Part shown: piece after piece, positions 8,778 to 18,425 of the stretch
Layout of the letters: each line of letters starts with the position of its first letter
How positions within the stretch are numbered: position 1 is the stretch's first letter
Assembly (NCBI GenBank): GCA_937875275.1
Contig: CALNCC010000167.1
Location: 1-32,417 of the forward strand
Reading direction: 5' to 3'
Length of the DNA stretch: 32,417 bases
From: an uncultured Dysgonomonas sp.
GTDB lineage: Bacteria; Bacteroidota; Bacteroidia; Bacteroidales; Dysgonomonadaceae
Notes under the pieces: model-generated
Databases searched by the model: none
Seen by the model: only the letters and a program-made list of their open reading frames with translations
Told to the model about the DNA's origin: nothing
Translations under genes and position numbers: made by a program

Positions 8778-9384
8778 TCTGACAAAGAAAATCGAGCAGA
8801 ATAAAAAGCTGAAGTCTTTTGTGCATAATTGCCTTATGCATCCGGTGAAAACACGTCCCCGTCTGTGGGTGAGAATGTTGCAACCGTTGTACATAAAGAG
8901 GGGCAAAAGAGCCGTAATATACAGCAGTGTCAGAAGAGATTTAGTGCCATTTCGCAATTTCCGGTTGGGAGACTATTCCGTTGTCGAGAGTTTTTCGGTA
9001 CTCAACAATGCTGTTGGAGATGTCTGCATTGGAAATCACTCTCGCATAGGCATCGGTAATACGATAATCGGCCCTATACAGATAGGTAATCATGTAAATA
9101 TAGCTCAGGGTGTTGTGCTATCCGGGCTAAACCACAACTATGATGATGCCACACGCAATATTTCGGATCAGGGTGTTTCAGTGTCGTCAATCACGATTAA
9201 TGATGATGTATGGATCGGGGCAAATGTTTGTGTGTTGGCTGGTATTACAGTAGGGAAACATGTTGTTATTGGAGCCGGATCGGTCGTAACCAAAAATATT
9301 CCCGACTATTGCATCGCAATAGGTAATCCGGCTCGCGTTGTGAAAAGGTATGATTTGGAGAAAGGAAAATGGGTTAAAGAATAG
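8755..9384 (+). CDS. Hexapeptide-repeat acyltransferase
   Basis: A 209-residue protein with left-handed beta-helix repeats over about residues 70-195 (IGNHSRIGIGNTIIGPIQIG; VWIGANVCVLAGITVG; VVIGAGSVV) and the IPDYCIAIGNPARVVK ending typical of the serine-acetyltransferase/WcaF/CatB-like O-acetyltransferases. The loop with GLNHNYDD holds the likely catalytic His. It probably transfers an acetyl group to a sugar of the repeat unit or precursor. The ATG at 8755 overlaps the previous gene by 23 bases; an alternative ATG lies three bases later. The gene follows directly inside the glycosyltransferase run. Confidence 0.88.
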   Translation: MMRYLKDNLTKKIEQNKKLKSFVHNCLMHPVKTRPRLWVRMLQPLYIKRGKRAVIYSSVRRDLVPFRNFRLGDYSVVESFSVLNNAVGDVCIGNHSRIGIGNTIIGPIQIGNHVNIAQGVVLSGLNHNYDDATRNISDQGVSVSSITINDDVWIGANVCVLAGITVGKHVVIGAGSVVTKNIPDYCIAIGNPARVVKRYDLEKGKWVKE

Positions 9385-9390
9385 AAAACT

Positions 9391-10554
9391 ATGAAAATCT
9401 GTTTTATTTGTGATTCGATTTTTTCGTTTGGCGGTGTGCAGCGGGTACTCGCTGTAATATCCAAAGCTCTGTCTGCAAATCATTCTGTTACAATATTAAC
9501 GATGGATGATCCTGCAAATGAAGATATGAGCATGTATGACCTCAATCAGTCCGCCGTTGCTATTCGTTACTTCAAATATCCTCATGTTCCTTTATATAAA
9601 TTATTTCCCAACAAAGTATACAGTTTTCTCTACAAGAAATTGCCATTGAAGAATAAGTTCACCTCTAAGTTATACAGTTACAGTTCTTTTCCACCCACAT
9701 ATCGTAAGTTGTTAGTTTCACAGATGAACAATGAAAAATATGATGTAATAGTAGGGGTTCATGCTTTCATCGCACTGCGGTTAGCTATTGTGCGGCAACA
9801 ACTAAAAGCGCAGAAGGTTGTCGGGTGGATGCATAATTCCTATGATGCTTTTTTCAATACCCGAAAAGTTTTTTTGTGGGAACAGAAAGATCAATTCCGG
9901 CACGAAATGCCTAAACTTGATCGCATAATCGTATTGAGTGAAAATGATAAGCTGCACTATCAGAACGAAATGCAATTGGCAACAACAGTCGTGCCTAATC
10001 CTTTAACCATAGAGGCTGCTGCGAAATGTGATATATCAGCTAAAACATTTTTGGCTGTGGGACGACTAACCTATGCCAAAGGCTTCGATATACTCATCAA
10101 TGCCTTTTCTGATTTTGCGAAACAAAACAATGAGTGGACGCTGAATATTGTAGGTGAAGGAACGGAAAAACAGAAACTGTTAGAGATAATTAAAGCAAAA
10201 CAATTAAACAGCAGGGTGTCAATATATCCCTTTACAAAGGATATTCAGGATTACTATTCTTCCTCATCGGTCTTCGTTCTTAGCTCGAGATGGGAAGGTA
10301 TGCCGCTTGTTATGAACGAAACGATGGCATACGGACTGCCTATCATAGCGTCAGACCTGCCGGTGATAAAAGAAATTCTTGATAAACAAACTAATGCTTT
10401 AATATTTGAGTCGGGAAACAAAGCCGATCTGGCAACTAAGCTTTGTCAAATTGTGAACATGGATTTAGAGTCGATGAGTAAACATTCCATTGAGGTCTCG
10501 AAACGTTTTAGCCTACCGTCTGTTATAGCAAGATGGGAAAATATCATTAAGTAA
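9391..10554 (+). CDS. GT4-family glycosyltransferase
   Basis: A 387-residue GT-B enzyme. The N-terminus (CDSIFSFGGVQRVLAVI, about 8-24) carries the glycine-rich GGVQR acceptor-side loop common in GT4. The C-terminal domain shows FLAVGRLTYAKGFDILI (about 221-237), an IVGEGTE motif, and the SSRWEGMPLVMNETMAYGLP block with E-x7-E spacing near 301-320. It is likely a cytoplasmic or membrane-associated sugar transferase of the repeat-unit pathway. Six bases separate it from the acetyltransferase and nine from the flippase. Substrate not predictable. Confidence 0.9.
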   Translation: MKICFICDSIFSFGGVQRVLAVISKALSANHSVTILTMDDPANEDMSMYDLNQSAVAIRYFKYPHVPLYKLFPNKVYSFLYKKLPLKNKFTSKLYSYSSFPPTYRKLLVSQMNNEKYDVIVGVHAFIALRLAIVRQQLKAQKVVGWMHNSYDAFFNTRKVFLWEQKDQFRHEMPKLDRIIVLSENDKLHYQNEMQLATTVVPNPLTIEAAAKCDISAKTFLAVGRLTYAKGFDILINAFSDFAKQNNEWTLNIVGEGTEKQKLLEIIKAKQLNSRVSIYPFTKDIQDYYSSSSVFVLSSRWEGMPLVMNETMAYGLPIIASDLPVIKEILDKQTNALIFESGNKADLATKLCQIVNMDLESMSKHSIEVSKRFSLPSVIARWENIIK

Positions 10555-10563
10555 CCAACCCGA

Positions 10564-12018
10564 ATGAGTTCGATAAAGAAACAATTATTCTCTGGCGTAT
10601 TCTATACAGCTCTGTCTAAATATTCAGGGATTGTTGTTTCGTTGATTGTTACGGCTATTCTTGCCCGACTGTTATCTCCCGACGATTTTGGTGTGGTGGC
10701 AATCGCATCCGTCGTAATTTCGTTTTTCAATATATTCACAGATATTGGGCTTTCTGCGGCAATCATACAGCATAAGAATCTGTCTAAGCAAGATCTATCC
10801 GATTTGTTCACATTTACCTTTTGGTGCGGTATTATTCTTGCCGGAGGATTCTTTATTTTGTCCATTCCTATTGCAAATTATTACGAACATTCGATTCTCA
10901 GTAATATATGCAAAATCCTTTCTGTAAACCTATTTTTCTCTTCCGTAAGCATTGTGCCAAATGCTCTGTTTTATAAAAATAAAGAGTTCAGGTACATTGC
11001 CATTCGAAGTCTGTCTATCCAGTTTGCGGGAGGAATTTTTTCCGTAGTTTTCGCTCTATTGGGTGGTGGCATATATGCCTTGTTGATCAATCCTGTACTA
11101 TCTTGCATATTGCTGTTCATCATATCCATCAAGCGTTATCCGCAGAGATTATCTTTGTTCTTCAACATAAGTCCTATACGAAAGATATTCAGTTATTCTG
11201 TCTATCAATTTCTGTTTGGTACAATTGTATATTTCAGTCGTAACCTCGACAAACTCTTGATTGGCAAATATCTGAATATGACAGCACTGGGTTATTATGA
11301 AAAGTCATATCGGCTAATGATGCTTCCGTTACAAAATATAACTCAGGTCATAACGCCTGTTATGCACCCGATATTAAGCGATCTGCAAGATGATAAAAGA
11401 CAATTGACATCGGCTCACGAAAAGATTGTGAAGATATTGGCTGCCATTGGTTTTCCTCTAAGTGTATTTCTGTTCTTTTCGGCACGGGAAATAATACTTT
11501 TTCTGTTTGGAGAACAATGGATACCATCCATCTCTGTTTTTCAAATACTAAGTTTGTCCGTTGGAATGCAGATTGTATTATCATCCTCAGGGTCTATTTT
11601 CCAAGCGGCCGGAGACACTAAAAGCTTGTTTGTCTGCGGACTATTCTCCGCTCTAATAAATACGATCGGAATCCTGCTCGGAGTATTTTACTTCAAAACC
11701 TTAGATGCAATAGCCATATCCATCAATATAACTGTCCTTCTCGGCTTCATTCAGTCCTATATTTACATGTATGTCGTTACACTGAAACAGAGTATATATC
11801 CCTTTATCAAACTTTTCGTTTTGCCACTGATTATATCATTGGTATTTGTCATAGTATTTTTTATCATCAATCACTATACGGCGCATATAAATATAGTGAT
11901 CTCGCTATCGATAAAAAGTCTCATATTTGTAATCATATGGGGAATCTACATCCAGTATACGGGCATATACGATGTAAAGAATAGAATTACAAAACTCGTA
12001 TCACACCAGAGTAAATAG
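10564..12018 (+). CDS. Wzx/WzxC-like polysaccharide flippase (MOP superfamily)
   Basis: A 484-residue polytopic protein with about 12 to 14 hydrophobic segments. The N-terminus (KKQLFSGVFYTALSKYSGI, then ILARLLSPDDFGVVAIA at about 35-51) is the hallmark of the WzxC/lipopolysaccharide translocase family. It should flip the undecaprenyl-linked repeat unit across the inner membrane before polymerisation. Length agrees with the family (about 480-500). A 101-base gap separates it from the next glycosyltransferase; a candidate promoter lies in that gap. Confidence 0.92.
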   Translation: MSSIKKQLFSGVFYTALSKYSGIVVSLIVTAILARLLSPDDFGVVAIASVVISFFNIFTDIGLSAAIIQHKNLSKQDLSDLFTFTFWCGIILAGGFFILSIPIANYYEHSILSNICKILSVNLFFSSVSIVPNALFYKNKEFRYIAIRSLSIQFAGGIFSVVFALLGGGIYALLINPVLSCILLFIISIKRYPQRLSLFFNISPIRKIFSYSVYQFLFGTIVYFSRNLDKLLIGKYLNMTALGYYEKSYRLMMLPLQNITQVITPVMHPILSDLQDDKRQLTSAHEKIVKILAAIGFPLSVFLFFSAREIILFLFGEQWIPSISVFQILSLSVGMQIVLSSSGSIFQAAGDTKSLFVCGLFSALINTIGILLGVFYFKTLDAIAISINITVLLGFIQSYIYMYVVTLKQSIYPFIKLFVLPLIISLVFVIVFFIINHYTAHINIVISLSIKSLIFVIIWGIYIQYTGIYDVKNRITKLVSHQSK

Positions 12019-12081
12019 ACATTCCCATTGTAAGACGCACTATAATTCGGACCGAACATCAAAGATTGTCAACAAAAAGAC

Positions 12082-12089
12082 TACTTTTG
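12082..12089 (+). promoter_or_regulatory. Candidate -7 box (TACTTTTG) inside the polysaccharide cluster
   Basis: TACTTTTG matches the Bacteroidota TAnnTTTG -7 consensus and lies 30 bases before the ATG at 12120. No well-placed -33 TTG was found at 19-21 bases upstream, so it is weak evidence. It sits in the longest intergenic gap within the glycosyltransferase run, followed by an A9 tract at 12101-12109. Confidence 0.3.
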
Positions 12090-12119
12090 TTATATAGTTT
12101 AAAAAAAAACCAGAGTACA

Positions 12120-13250
12120 ATGAAAGGACTTTTTCTTGTTTTCCACGGATTCTCTGCTTCTAACGGTATAATAAAGAAAGTTATAGCCCAAGTAAAAGCA
12201 TTGAATGTCGCCGGCATAGAAACCTCCTTATGTAATTACAGTGTACAAGAAAATGGTGATCGTTGTTGGCTGGTAGACAACAAGATATTATCGAATCTCG
12301 GTAGTGGATTGATTGCAAAAATTAAAAAAAGATTCTGCTATACATCAATATATCAACATATAACGAGGAATAATATATCCTTCTTATACGTCCGATACGA
12401 TCATAATGCCTCGCCATTTCTCATCCGATTTATAAAACAGGTGAAGCTGTCGGGTGCAAAAGTCGTAATGGAGATACCTACATATCCGTATGACAATGAA
12501 TATGTAGGCTTTTTCGATAAAGTGAATTTGTTTGTCGATCGTTGTTTCCGCAAACGCTTGGCTCAGCATTTAGATGCAATCGTTACCTTCTCGAACGAGA
12601 AAATAATATTCGGACAGAGAACGATTCGAATCTCTAACGGGATTGATTTTTCTACAATTTCGCTGAAAAAAGAAAGCGGCAATGAAAATGAAATTCATCT
12701 GATAGGTGTCGCCGAGATTCACTATTGGCATGGCTTTGACAGAGTTATTACCGGACTGATTGAGTATTACAAATCTGCACCAAAGTGCAATGTTTACTTT
12801 CACATTGTTGGCTCTTTTGCCGAAAAGGCGGAGGAAATAAGAGTTCATAACCTGATCATAGATGGTAGTATAGCTCAGTACATCATTTTCCACGGATCTA
12901 TATATGGAGCAGAACTTGAGCAGATATTCAATGTCTCCGACTTTGCGATAGGGAGTTTAGCCCGGCATCGGAGTGGTATTACACACATAAAGACACTGAA
13001 GAATCGGGAATATGCTGCGCGAGGAATACCGTTCGTTTATTCAGAAACAGATGATGATTTCGACTCTATGCCGTACATACTGAAAGCCAAAGCTGATGAG
13101 ACCCCTATTGACATCTATCGGATAGTCCGATTTTGTAAAGAAGAACATTACGCTGCCGAAGATATTCGAAAGAGTATAGAGCATCTTTCGTGGGAGAAGC
13201 AGATGAAAAAGGTTGTGGAACAAGCAAAACTTCTGAGTCATGATGTCTAA
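12120..13250 (+). CDS. GT4-like glycosyltransferase
   Basis: A 376-residue protein. I chose the ATG at 12120 (MKGLFLVFHGFSASNGIIKK) because the upstream extension depends on a TTG and carries a non-conserved charged leader, while the family normally starts at this first beta strand. The N-terminal domain has VMEIPTYPYD (about 118-127); the C-terminal one has EIHYWHGFDRVI near 202-213, FHIVGSF around 235 and a FHGSIYG turn. A classical E-x7-E block is not obvious; ITHIKTLKNREYAARGIPFV occupies that place. It is a divergent GT4 member, typical of capsule clusters. It is followed by 65 bases before the next glycosyltransferase. Confidence 0.8.
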   Translation: MKGLFLVFHGFSASNGIIKKVIAQVKALNVAGIETSLCNYSVQENGDRCWLVDNKILSNLGSGLIAKIKKRFCYTSIYQHITRNNISFLYVRYDHNASPFLIRFIKQVKLSGAKVVMEIPTYPYDNEYVGFFDKVNLFVDRCFRKRLAQHLDAIVTFSNEKIIFGQRTIRISNGIDFSTISLKKESGNENEIHLIGVAEIHYWHGFDRVITGLIEYYKSAPKCNVYFHIVGSFAEKAEEIRVHNLIIDGSIAQYIIFHGSIYGAELEQIFNVSDFAIGSLARHRSGITHIKTLKNREYAARGIPFVYSETDDDFDSMPYILKAKADETPIDIYRIVRFCKEEHYAAEDIRKSIEHLSWEKQMKKVVEQAKLLSHDV

Positions 13251-13315
13251 GCATATTTATTTACTCGAATGTTGTTTTATAATAGAATAGAAATAAAGCC
13301 TTTAAACAAATAAAG

Positions 13316-14179
13316 ATGAAGTGGTACACAAAATATCTGCAAGTCTACAATCAAAAATATGACCGACAAAAACAGGAGTCAATCATTGATGATATACACA
13401 CAAAGATACAACGCCTGCAAAGCGATTCGCCCATAGCAACAATCTCTGTGATAGCGTATAATGAAGAAAGTACACTGCTGGCATGTCTTTGGTCGTTGAG
13501 TGAGATGCAGTGCAGATATCCGATAGAAATTATCGGCATCAATAATAACTCGACTGACAGAACAGCAGAAATATTCCATTTGACAGGAGTTCGCTGTTAT
13601 ACCGAACTAACTCCCGGATGTGGGCACGCACGCCAATGTGGACTGACCAATGCCAAAGGTAAATATCACATAAATATAGATTCGGACACAATGTATCCGC
13701 CTCGTTATACCGAAACGATGATAAATGCATTGGAAAGAGAAGGTACGATAGCCGTTAGTTCATTGTGGAGTTATCTGCCCAGCAAAGGTTATCCGAAGGT
13801 CGCACTGTTCTTTTATGAACTGTTCAGAGATATATTTTTGTATTTACAATCTTTCAAACGTCCCGAATTGAGTGTGCGTGGGGCATTTTTTGCCTATTCT
13901 ACTAAGGACGCACAACAGATAGGTATCCGTACCGATATAATAAGAGGAGAGGATGGAACATTGGCATTAGCTCTTAAAAAGACGGGGAGAATAAAATTGA
14001 TTTGTAATAGGAAGGCAAGAGCGGTCACTGACTATGGTGTACTTGAAACTGAAGGAGGCATTATCAATAGCTTTAAAAATAGAATAATAAAAGCATTCAA
14101 GAATATTCCGGGGCTATTCACCGCAAAAAAGCGTTACGAAGACAGTGAAGACAACCTTCTCCCCAAAAACAAAAGATAG
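13316..14179 (+). CDS. GT2 glycosyltransferase
   Basis: A 287-residue GT-A enzyme. It shows ISVIAYNEE at 43-51, INNNSTDRT at 75-83, the DSD motif at 122-124, and RGEDGTLALAL near 215-225 in the ED catalytic-base position. A 35-residue charged N-terminal extension precedes the fold. There is one short hydrophobic stretch around residues 160-178 (VALFFYELFRDIFLYL), possibly membrane-associated. It probably adds a sugar to the lipid-linked repeat unit. Flanking intergenic gaps (65 and 58 bases) show no clear terminator. Confidence 0.85.
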   Translation: MKWYTKYLQVYNQKYDRQKQESIIDDIHTKIQRLQSDSPIATISVIAYNEESTLLACLWSLSEMQCRYPIEIIGINNNSTDRTAEIFHLTGVRCYTELTPGCGHARQCGLTNAKGKYHINIDSDTMYPPRYTETMINALEREGTIAVSSLWSYLPSKGYPKVALFFYELFRDIFLYLQSFKRPELSVRGAFFAYSTKDAQQIGIRTDIIRGEDGTLALALKKTGRIKLICNRKARAVTDYGVLETEGGIINSFKNRIIKAFKNIPGLFTAKKRYEDSEDNLLPKNKR

Positions 14180-14237
14180 CTGAATGTGTTGTATTCATAC
14201 AGAGTTTAATGTTTACTGAATAATTTTCCATGATAAT

Positions 14238-15428
14238 ATGACTTTGATTTTAACTTTTTGTTTTTGGATATGCATATTTCTTGTATTTTACACATACATA
14301 GGATATGCTGCATTGATATCTATCATGGTCAAGATCAAAGAGCTGTTTGTAAGTGCGTGCCCAATGAAAAATTATAGGGAAGAGGACTTTCCTGACGTTA
14401 CACTCTTCATCACGGCTTATAACGAAGAAAATGTCGTTGCCGAGAAAATGACGAATATAGCGGCTATTGACTATCCGAAGGACAGGCTGAAAATAGTTTG
14501 GGTTACGGACGGGAGTACCGACAATACAAATAAATTGCTGGGAACGTATAACGATATAACTATTCTCTTCGAACCGCAACGAAAAGGTAAAACAGCGGCA
14601 ATCAATCGTGGAATGACCTTTGTAGACACGCCTTTTGTCATATTCTCGGATGCTAATTCCCTCATCAACCCGGAGGCTATCAGGCTGATGATGAATAAAT
14701 TTACAAACAAAACCGTCGGGGGTGTTTCGGGTGAAAAAAGAATATCATCATCAATAAGTGATGGAATAACCTCACACGGAGAAAATGTATACTGGCAATA
14801 CGAATCGAAACTGAAAGACATGGATTCCCGTTTTCATAGTGTTGTAGGCGCAGCCGGAGAACTGTTCGCAATCCGCCGTGATCTTTTCGACCCCATACCG
14901 GAAGATTCTTTACTCGACGATTTCATCCTTTCCATGCGTATTGCAAAAAAAGGATTTTGCATCGCATACACCAAAGACGCTTATGCTATCGAAAGAGGTA
15001 CAATAAACATAAAAGAAGAACAAAAACGAAAGACGCGAATTTCTGCCGGTGGATGGCAATCTGTTTTCAGGTTGTATGAACTATTGGATATATTCAGGTA
15101 TGGTAAACTAAGCTTTCAATATATATCCCATCGTGTTTTGCGCTGGACCATCACACCTTTTGCCTTATTTCTTTTATTGCCTGTCAGTTTCATTCTATAC
15201 ATCACTGGGGAATCTCTCTGTACCTTCTATGGATTTATTTTCTTTACCCAAGTTTTTTGTTATTTATTGGCCTATTGCGGCTACATCTTTCAGAAAAAAA
15301 ACATCAGGAAAAAGATATTTTATATCCCGTACTATTTTGTGTTTATGAATACAAGTGTTTTCTATGGATTGATATATTTATTGAGAAATAAGGGAACCGG
15401 TGTATGGGAAAAAGCGACCCGATATTAA
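14238..15428 (+). CDS. Membrane-bound GT2 glycosyltransferase
   Basis: A 396-residue enzyme with an N-terminal TM segment (about 5-32), a GT2 core (TLFITAYNEE near 55-64, DGSTD at 91-95, KGKTAAINRG near 116-125, SDAN at 137-140 as the metal motif, LLDD near 219-222) and three or four TM segments after residue 300. The EEQKRKTRISAGGWQS stretch stands where processive enzymes have QxxRW, but the match is incomplete. The layout resembles IcaA/hyaluronan-synthase-like membrane transferases. It is the last gene of the cluster; a weak hairpin follows the stop. Confidence 0.85.
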   Translation: MTLILTFCFWICIFLVFYTYIGYAALISIMVKIKELFVSACPMKNYREEDFPDVTLFITAYNEENVVAEKMTNIAAIDYPKDRLKIVWVTDGSTDNTNKLLGTYNDITILFEPQRKGKTAAINRGMTFVDTPFVIFSDANSLINPEAIRLMMNKFTNKTVGGVSGEKRISSSISDGITSHGENVYWQYESKLKDMDSRFHSVVGAAGELFAIRRDLFDPIPEDSLLDDFILSMRIAKKGFCIAYTKDAYAIERGTINIKEEQKRKTRISAGGWQSVFRLYELLDIFRYGKLSFQYISHRVLRWTITPFALFLLLPVSFILYITGESLCTFYGFIFFTQVFCYLLAYCGYIFQKKNIRKKIFYIPYYFVFMNTSVFYGLIYLLRNKGTGVWEKATRY

Positions 15429-15430
15429 GG

Positions 15431-15475
15431 AACTGTTTAAATTTTAGTGAATGAAGCACCTTCGATTTAAAACAG
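15431..15475 (+). terminator. Weak hairpin after the polysaccharide cluster
   Basis: CTGTTTAAAT (15433-15442) can pair with ATTTAAAACAG (15465-15475) with one bulged A and a 22-base loop, followed by a CATTTTATAC stretch. It comes three bases after the last glycosyltransferase stop, a sensible place for a terminator. The stem is AT-rich and lacks a clean U tract, so support is low. Confidence 0.3.
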
Positions 15476-15538
15476 CTCATTTTATACTCTAAAATCAAAT
15501 TCTGGAGAAATCTGAATTACGACTAAAAAAACGGAATT

Positions 15539-17347
15539 ATGGATGATACTAATACTAACGTTTTACACGATTCGGCTAATGCCGAGAAACTATTAAAGAT
15601 GACCACAGACACCCTCATTCTGTTAAAGAATGACGGAATATGTGTCGACTTAATTGTAAAAACAGAAAATCCGTACATCAATGAGAAAAAACATCTGATA
15701 GGAAAGAATATTCTCAGATTTTTCCCAAAAGAGACGATCGAATATCTGAAGCCTGAGCTGGAAAGAGTTATTGCAACAGGCGAAATGTCGAATAAAAATT
15801 ACGATCTTCCTTCCGAAAATAGGATGTATTATTTCAAATGTATTATTTACAAATATGATGATGAACACATCCTCTTGCAATATCGTGATATAACCCAACG
15901 TAGCCAAATGAAAAAACGCCTGGAGGTGGCAAATATCAGATTGGAAGAGGTAGAACGGGCTGCAAAGATAGGTCATTGGAGCTATAACACACACAGCCGG
16001 ATAGTTGAATACTCGGGATATACAGGAGCTATATTCAGCAAAGACGGAGAGAAAAGCAGTATTTCGATAGACGAGATACTCTCTTATCTGCATCCCGACG
16101 ACAGAGCGTCTTTTATGACTAATGCAAGCCAAGCCGATATAACCGGACATGTCTGGGAATATCGTATCATCAACAAGAAAACAGCATACGTACGTCTAAA
16201 AATAGTGAATGAGCGTATCGAGAATGGAGTACGCATCGTAGAAGGATATACTCAGAATGTAAGTGATCTCATAGAACGCCGAAATGAGTTGGAGATGGTG
16301 ATGTCTGTAGTCAATCATTCGACAGAGAGTATCTATGCCTGCAAAATGGATGGAACACTGATTTTCGCAAATCAACTTTGCCGCAAACAAAATGGAATTT
16401 CCATAGATGCCGATATAACAAAATTGAAGGCGCATCAAATGCTGAAAAATATTCACAGTCAGGATCTATGGAACCAATTTGCAAAAGATATCATCTTCAA
16501 CAACAACATCCTCAAATATACATGTACTCAACCTTATCCGGCATATAACATTATCGCATCCGATTGTATTTCATATGTGATAAAGAACGGAATAGGAGAA
16601 GATATTGTATGGAGTTTCAGACGCGACATTTCCGACCAACTGCGTTATGAAGAAGAACTTATGCATGCAAAAGAATTGGCTGAAGAATCTGACAGATTAA
16701 AATCAGCATTCATATCGAATATGAGCCACGAGATACGTACCCCGCTGAATGCGATTGTGGGTTTTAGTGGTATTATAGCCCAAACAAATGACGAAAAAGA
16801 GCGGAAGGAATATTATAAAATAGTGGAATCGAATAGCAATCAACTGCTACATCTTGTAAATGAAGTATTGGAACTTTCGCGTATGGAATCAGGCAGAGGC
16901 GTAGATTTCGAGAAGACGGCTATAAACCTGAATGACCTATGTTCCGAATTGCAAACGAGCCATCAACTATGCTGTACGACAGCTCATCTGTTTTTCGACA
17001 AGCCCGACTATGATTATGATTTGATTACTGACAGACGAAGATTGATGCAAGTATTATCTAACCTGATCGTAAATGCCATAAAGTTTACACCTAAGGGAAG
17101 CATTCACTTTGGATATATACTTCTCGACAAAAGCGTCGAATTTTACGTTCGCGACACAGGTATCGGTATACCGGAACAACAATTAGGCAAAGTATTCGAT
17201 CGATTCGTTAAGCTCAACGATTTTGCTCCAGGCAGCGGGTTGGGATTATCTATTTGCCGGGCTATCGTTGAAAAATTGGGTGGGCAGATCGGTGTAGAAT
17301 CGATATTGGGAGAAGGTACAACCTTCCGATTTACAGTTCCCATCTAA
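15539..17347 (+). CDS. Soluble triple-PAS sensor histidine kinase
   Basis: A 602-residue kinase without TM segments or signal peptide. Three PAS-like regions cover about residues 15-118, 140-245 and 255-370; the second fits a PAS_3/PAC module (YLHPDDRASF near 183-192) and the linkers are coiled-coil. HisKA follows with the phospho-acceptor H397 in SNMSHEIRTPLNA, then HATPase_c with N-box LIVNAIKF, G1 DTGIGIPE and G2 GSGLGLSI. It should autophosphorylate in response to a cytosolic signal and pass the phosphate to a separate receiver protein, since it carries none itself. The gene begins 110 bases after the polysaccharide cluster and 16 bases before the next gene. Confidence 0.92.
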   Translation: MDDTNTNVLHDSANAEKLLKMTTDTLILLKNDGICVDLIVKTENPYINEKKHLIGKNILRFFPKETIEYLKPELERVIATGEMSNKNYDLPSENRMYYFKCIIYKYDDEHILLQYRDITQRSQMKKRLEVANIRLEEVERAAKIGHWSYNTHSRIVEYSGYTGAIFSKDGEKSSISIDEILSYLHPDDRASFMTNASQADITGHVWEYRIINKKTAYVRLKIVNERIENGVRIVEGYTQNVSDLIERRNELEMVMSVVNHSTESIYACKMDGTLIFANQLCRKQNGISIDADITKLKAHQMLKNIHSQDLWNQFAKDIIFNNNILKYTCTQPYPAYNIIASDCISYVIKNGIGEDIVWSFRRDISDQLRYEEELMHAKELAEESDRLKSAFISNMSHEIRTPLNAIVGFSGIIAQTNDEKERKEYYKIVESNSNQLLHLVNEVLELSRMESGRGVDFEKTAINLNDLCSELQTSHQLCCTTAHLFFDKPDYDYDLITDRRRLMQVLSNLIVNAIKFTPKGSIHFGYILLDKSVEFYVRDTGIGIPEQQLGKVFDRFVKLNDFAPGSGLGLSICRAIVEKLGGQIGVESILGEGTTFRFTVPI

Positions 17348-17363
17348 AAATATTAATACTCTT

Positions 17364-18425
17364 ATGGGCAAGAGAGTTTTATTCAGTCTGTTCGACTACA
17401 TTGGGGGGATAATAACGATTATCCTCTCTTTCATTTGTTGTTTTTCATTTCTGTCTAAGTTTATCCATCCGTCTCAGATCATAACCTTCCAATGGATAAG
17501 CCTATTTCTGCCAGTACTCTTGATTCTCAATGGCGGCATACTTATCTTTTGGCTGATTCGCCGAAAAAAATGGTTCTGGTTTCCTCTTATCGCTCTCATC
17601 TCTAATTTTTGGTTCTATCCATCTGTCATCAATTGGTCTTTCTCTTCCGGCGACAGAGAATCGTCATTAGAAAAAATTAACATAGTAACATATAATATAC
17701 ACGCATTCCGATATGACAAGTCGGCACAGGGTGTATCTACATTCATAAAACACAAGAATGTAGATATATTATGCCTTCAGGAAATACCGGCAGACATGAC
17801 AGAGGATAAGTTATCCGAGATATTTCCTTTTCTTCCTTATGTGGCAATAACAAAATCATCGGATAATTCGATTAGAACATCCATATTGAGTAGGTATCCA
17901 ATAATAAATACGAATACAATATCTTTTACAGAGAGGGTTAATTGTGCTCTGGCAGTAGATATGGAGATAGGAGGTAGGACAATATCGGTAATCAACTGTC
18001 ATCTGCAAACGACAAACTGGAATCAGCGCAGCCTGATTGTTGCAAAAGAAAACCCCATTGATCGCGGCTATCTTTTCCCCAACATACAACGAAAAGTAAT
18101 GGAACAGAATTTTGCTTTCAGAGCACAGCAAGCAGATTCTCTGAAGCGACTGATAGAAAAGAACGCTCATCCGGTCATTGTTTGCTGCGACATGAACGAT
18201 ACTCCGGCATCGTATGTCTATCACAACATGAAAGGGCAGTTAACAGACAGTTTCCATTCGGCGGGATATGGATATACCTATACTTACAGATATATGTGTA
18301 ACTTGCTGAGAATCGATTATATATTTTACTCTTCCGATCATTTTAATGGAATACTACACGAATCGCCTGATATCAATTATAGTGATCATAATCCGGTTAT
18401 AGCGACTCTTAGTCTCACTGATTAA
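17364..18425 (+). CDS. Membrane-anchored endonuclease/exonuclease/phosphatase-family protein
   Basis: A 353-residue protein. Three hydrophobic helices lie at about residues 10-32, 41-64 and 69-88. The EEP fold starts near 103 with TYNIHAF (metal-binding Asn), LCLQEIP (metal Glu), INCHLQT, CCDMNDTP (catalytic Asp/Asn), RIDYIFYS and SDHNPVI (catalytic Asp-His). All core EEP motifs are present, so it should be an active hydrolase of phosphodiester or phosphomonoester bonds; the substrate may be a nucleic acid, phosphoinositide or other lipid phosphate. The catalytic domain probably faces the periplasm or the cytoplasm depending on a topology I cannot fix. It lies 16 bases after the PAS kinase and its end overlaps the convergent kinase by four bases. 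Confidence 0.88.
   Translation: MGKRVLFSLFDYIGGIITIILSFICCFSFLSKFIHPSQIITFQWISLFLPVLLILNGGILIFWLIRRKKWFWFPLIALISNFWFYPSVINWSFSSGDRESSLEKINIVTYNIHAFRYDKSAQGVSTFIKHKNVDILCLQEIPADMTEDKLSEIFPFLPYVAITKSSDNSIRTSILSRYPIINTNTISFTERVNCALAVDMEIGGRTISVINCHLQTTNWNQRSLIVAKENPIDRGYLFPNIQRKVMEQNFAFRAQQADSLKRLIEKNAHPVIVCCDMNDTPASYVYHNMKGQLTDSFHSAGYGYTYTYRYMCNLLRIDYIFYSSDHFNGILHESPDINYSDHNPVIATLSLTD

Noticed and set aside
12101..12109. A9 tract as a phase-variable slippage site
   Set aside because: It lies outside coding sequence, 11 bases before the chosen ATG; such short A runs are common in AT-rich intergenic DNA.
12066..12119. Longer N-terminus of the glycosyltransferase from a TTG
   Set aside because: It adds 18 residues not expected for the family and overlaps the candidate promoter; the ATG at 12120 begins the first beta strand.
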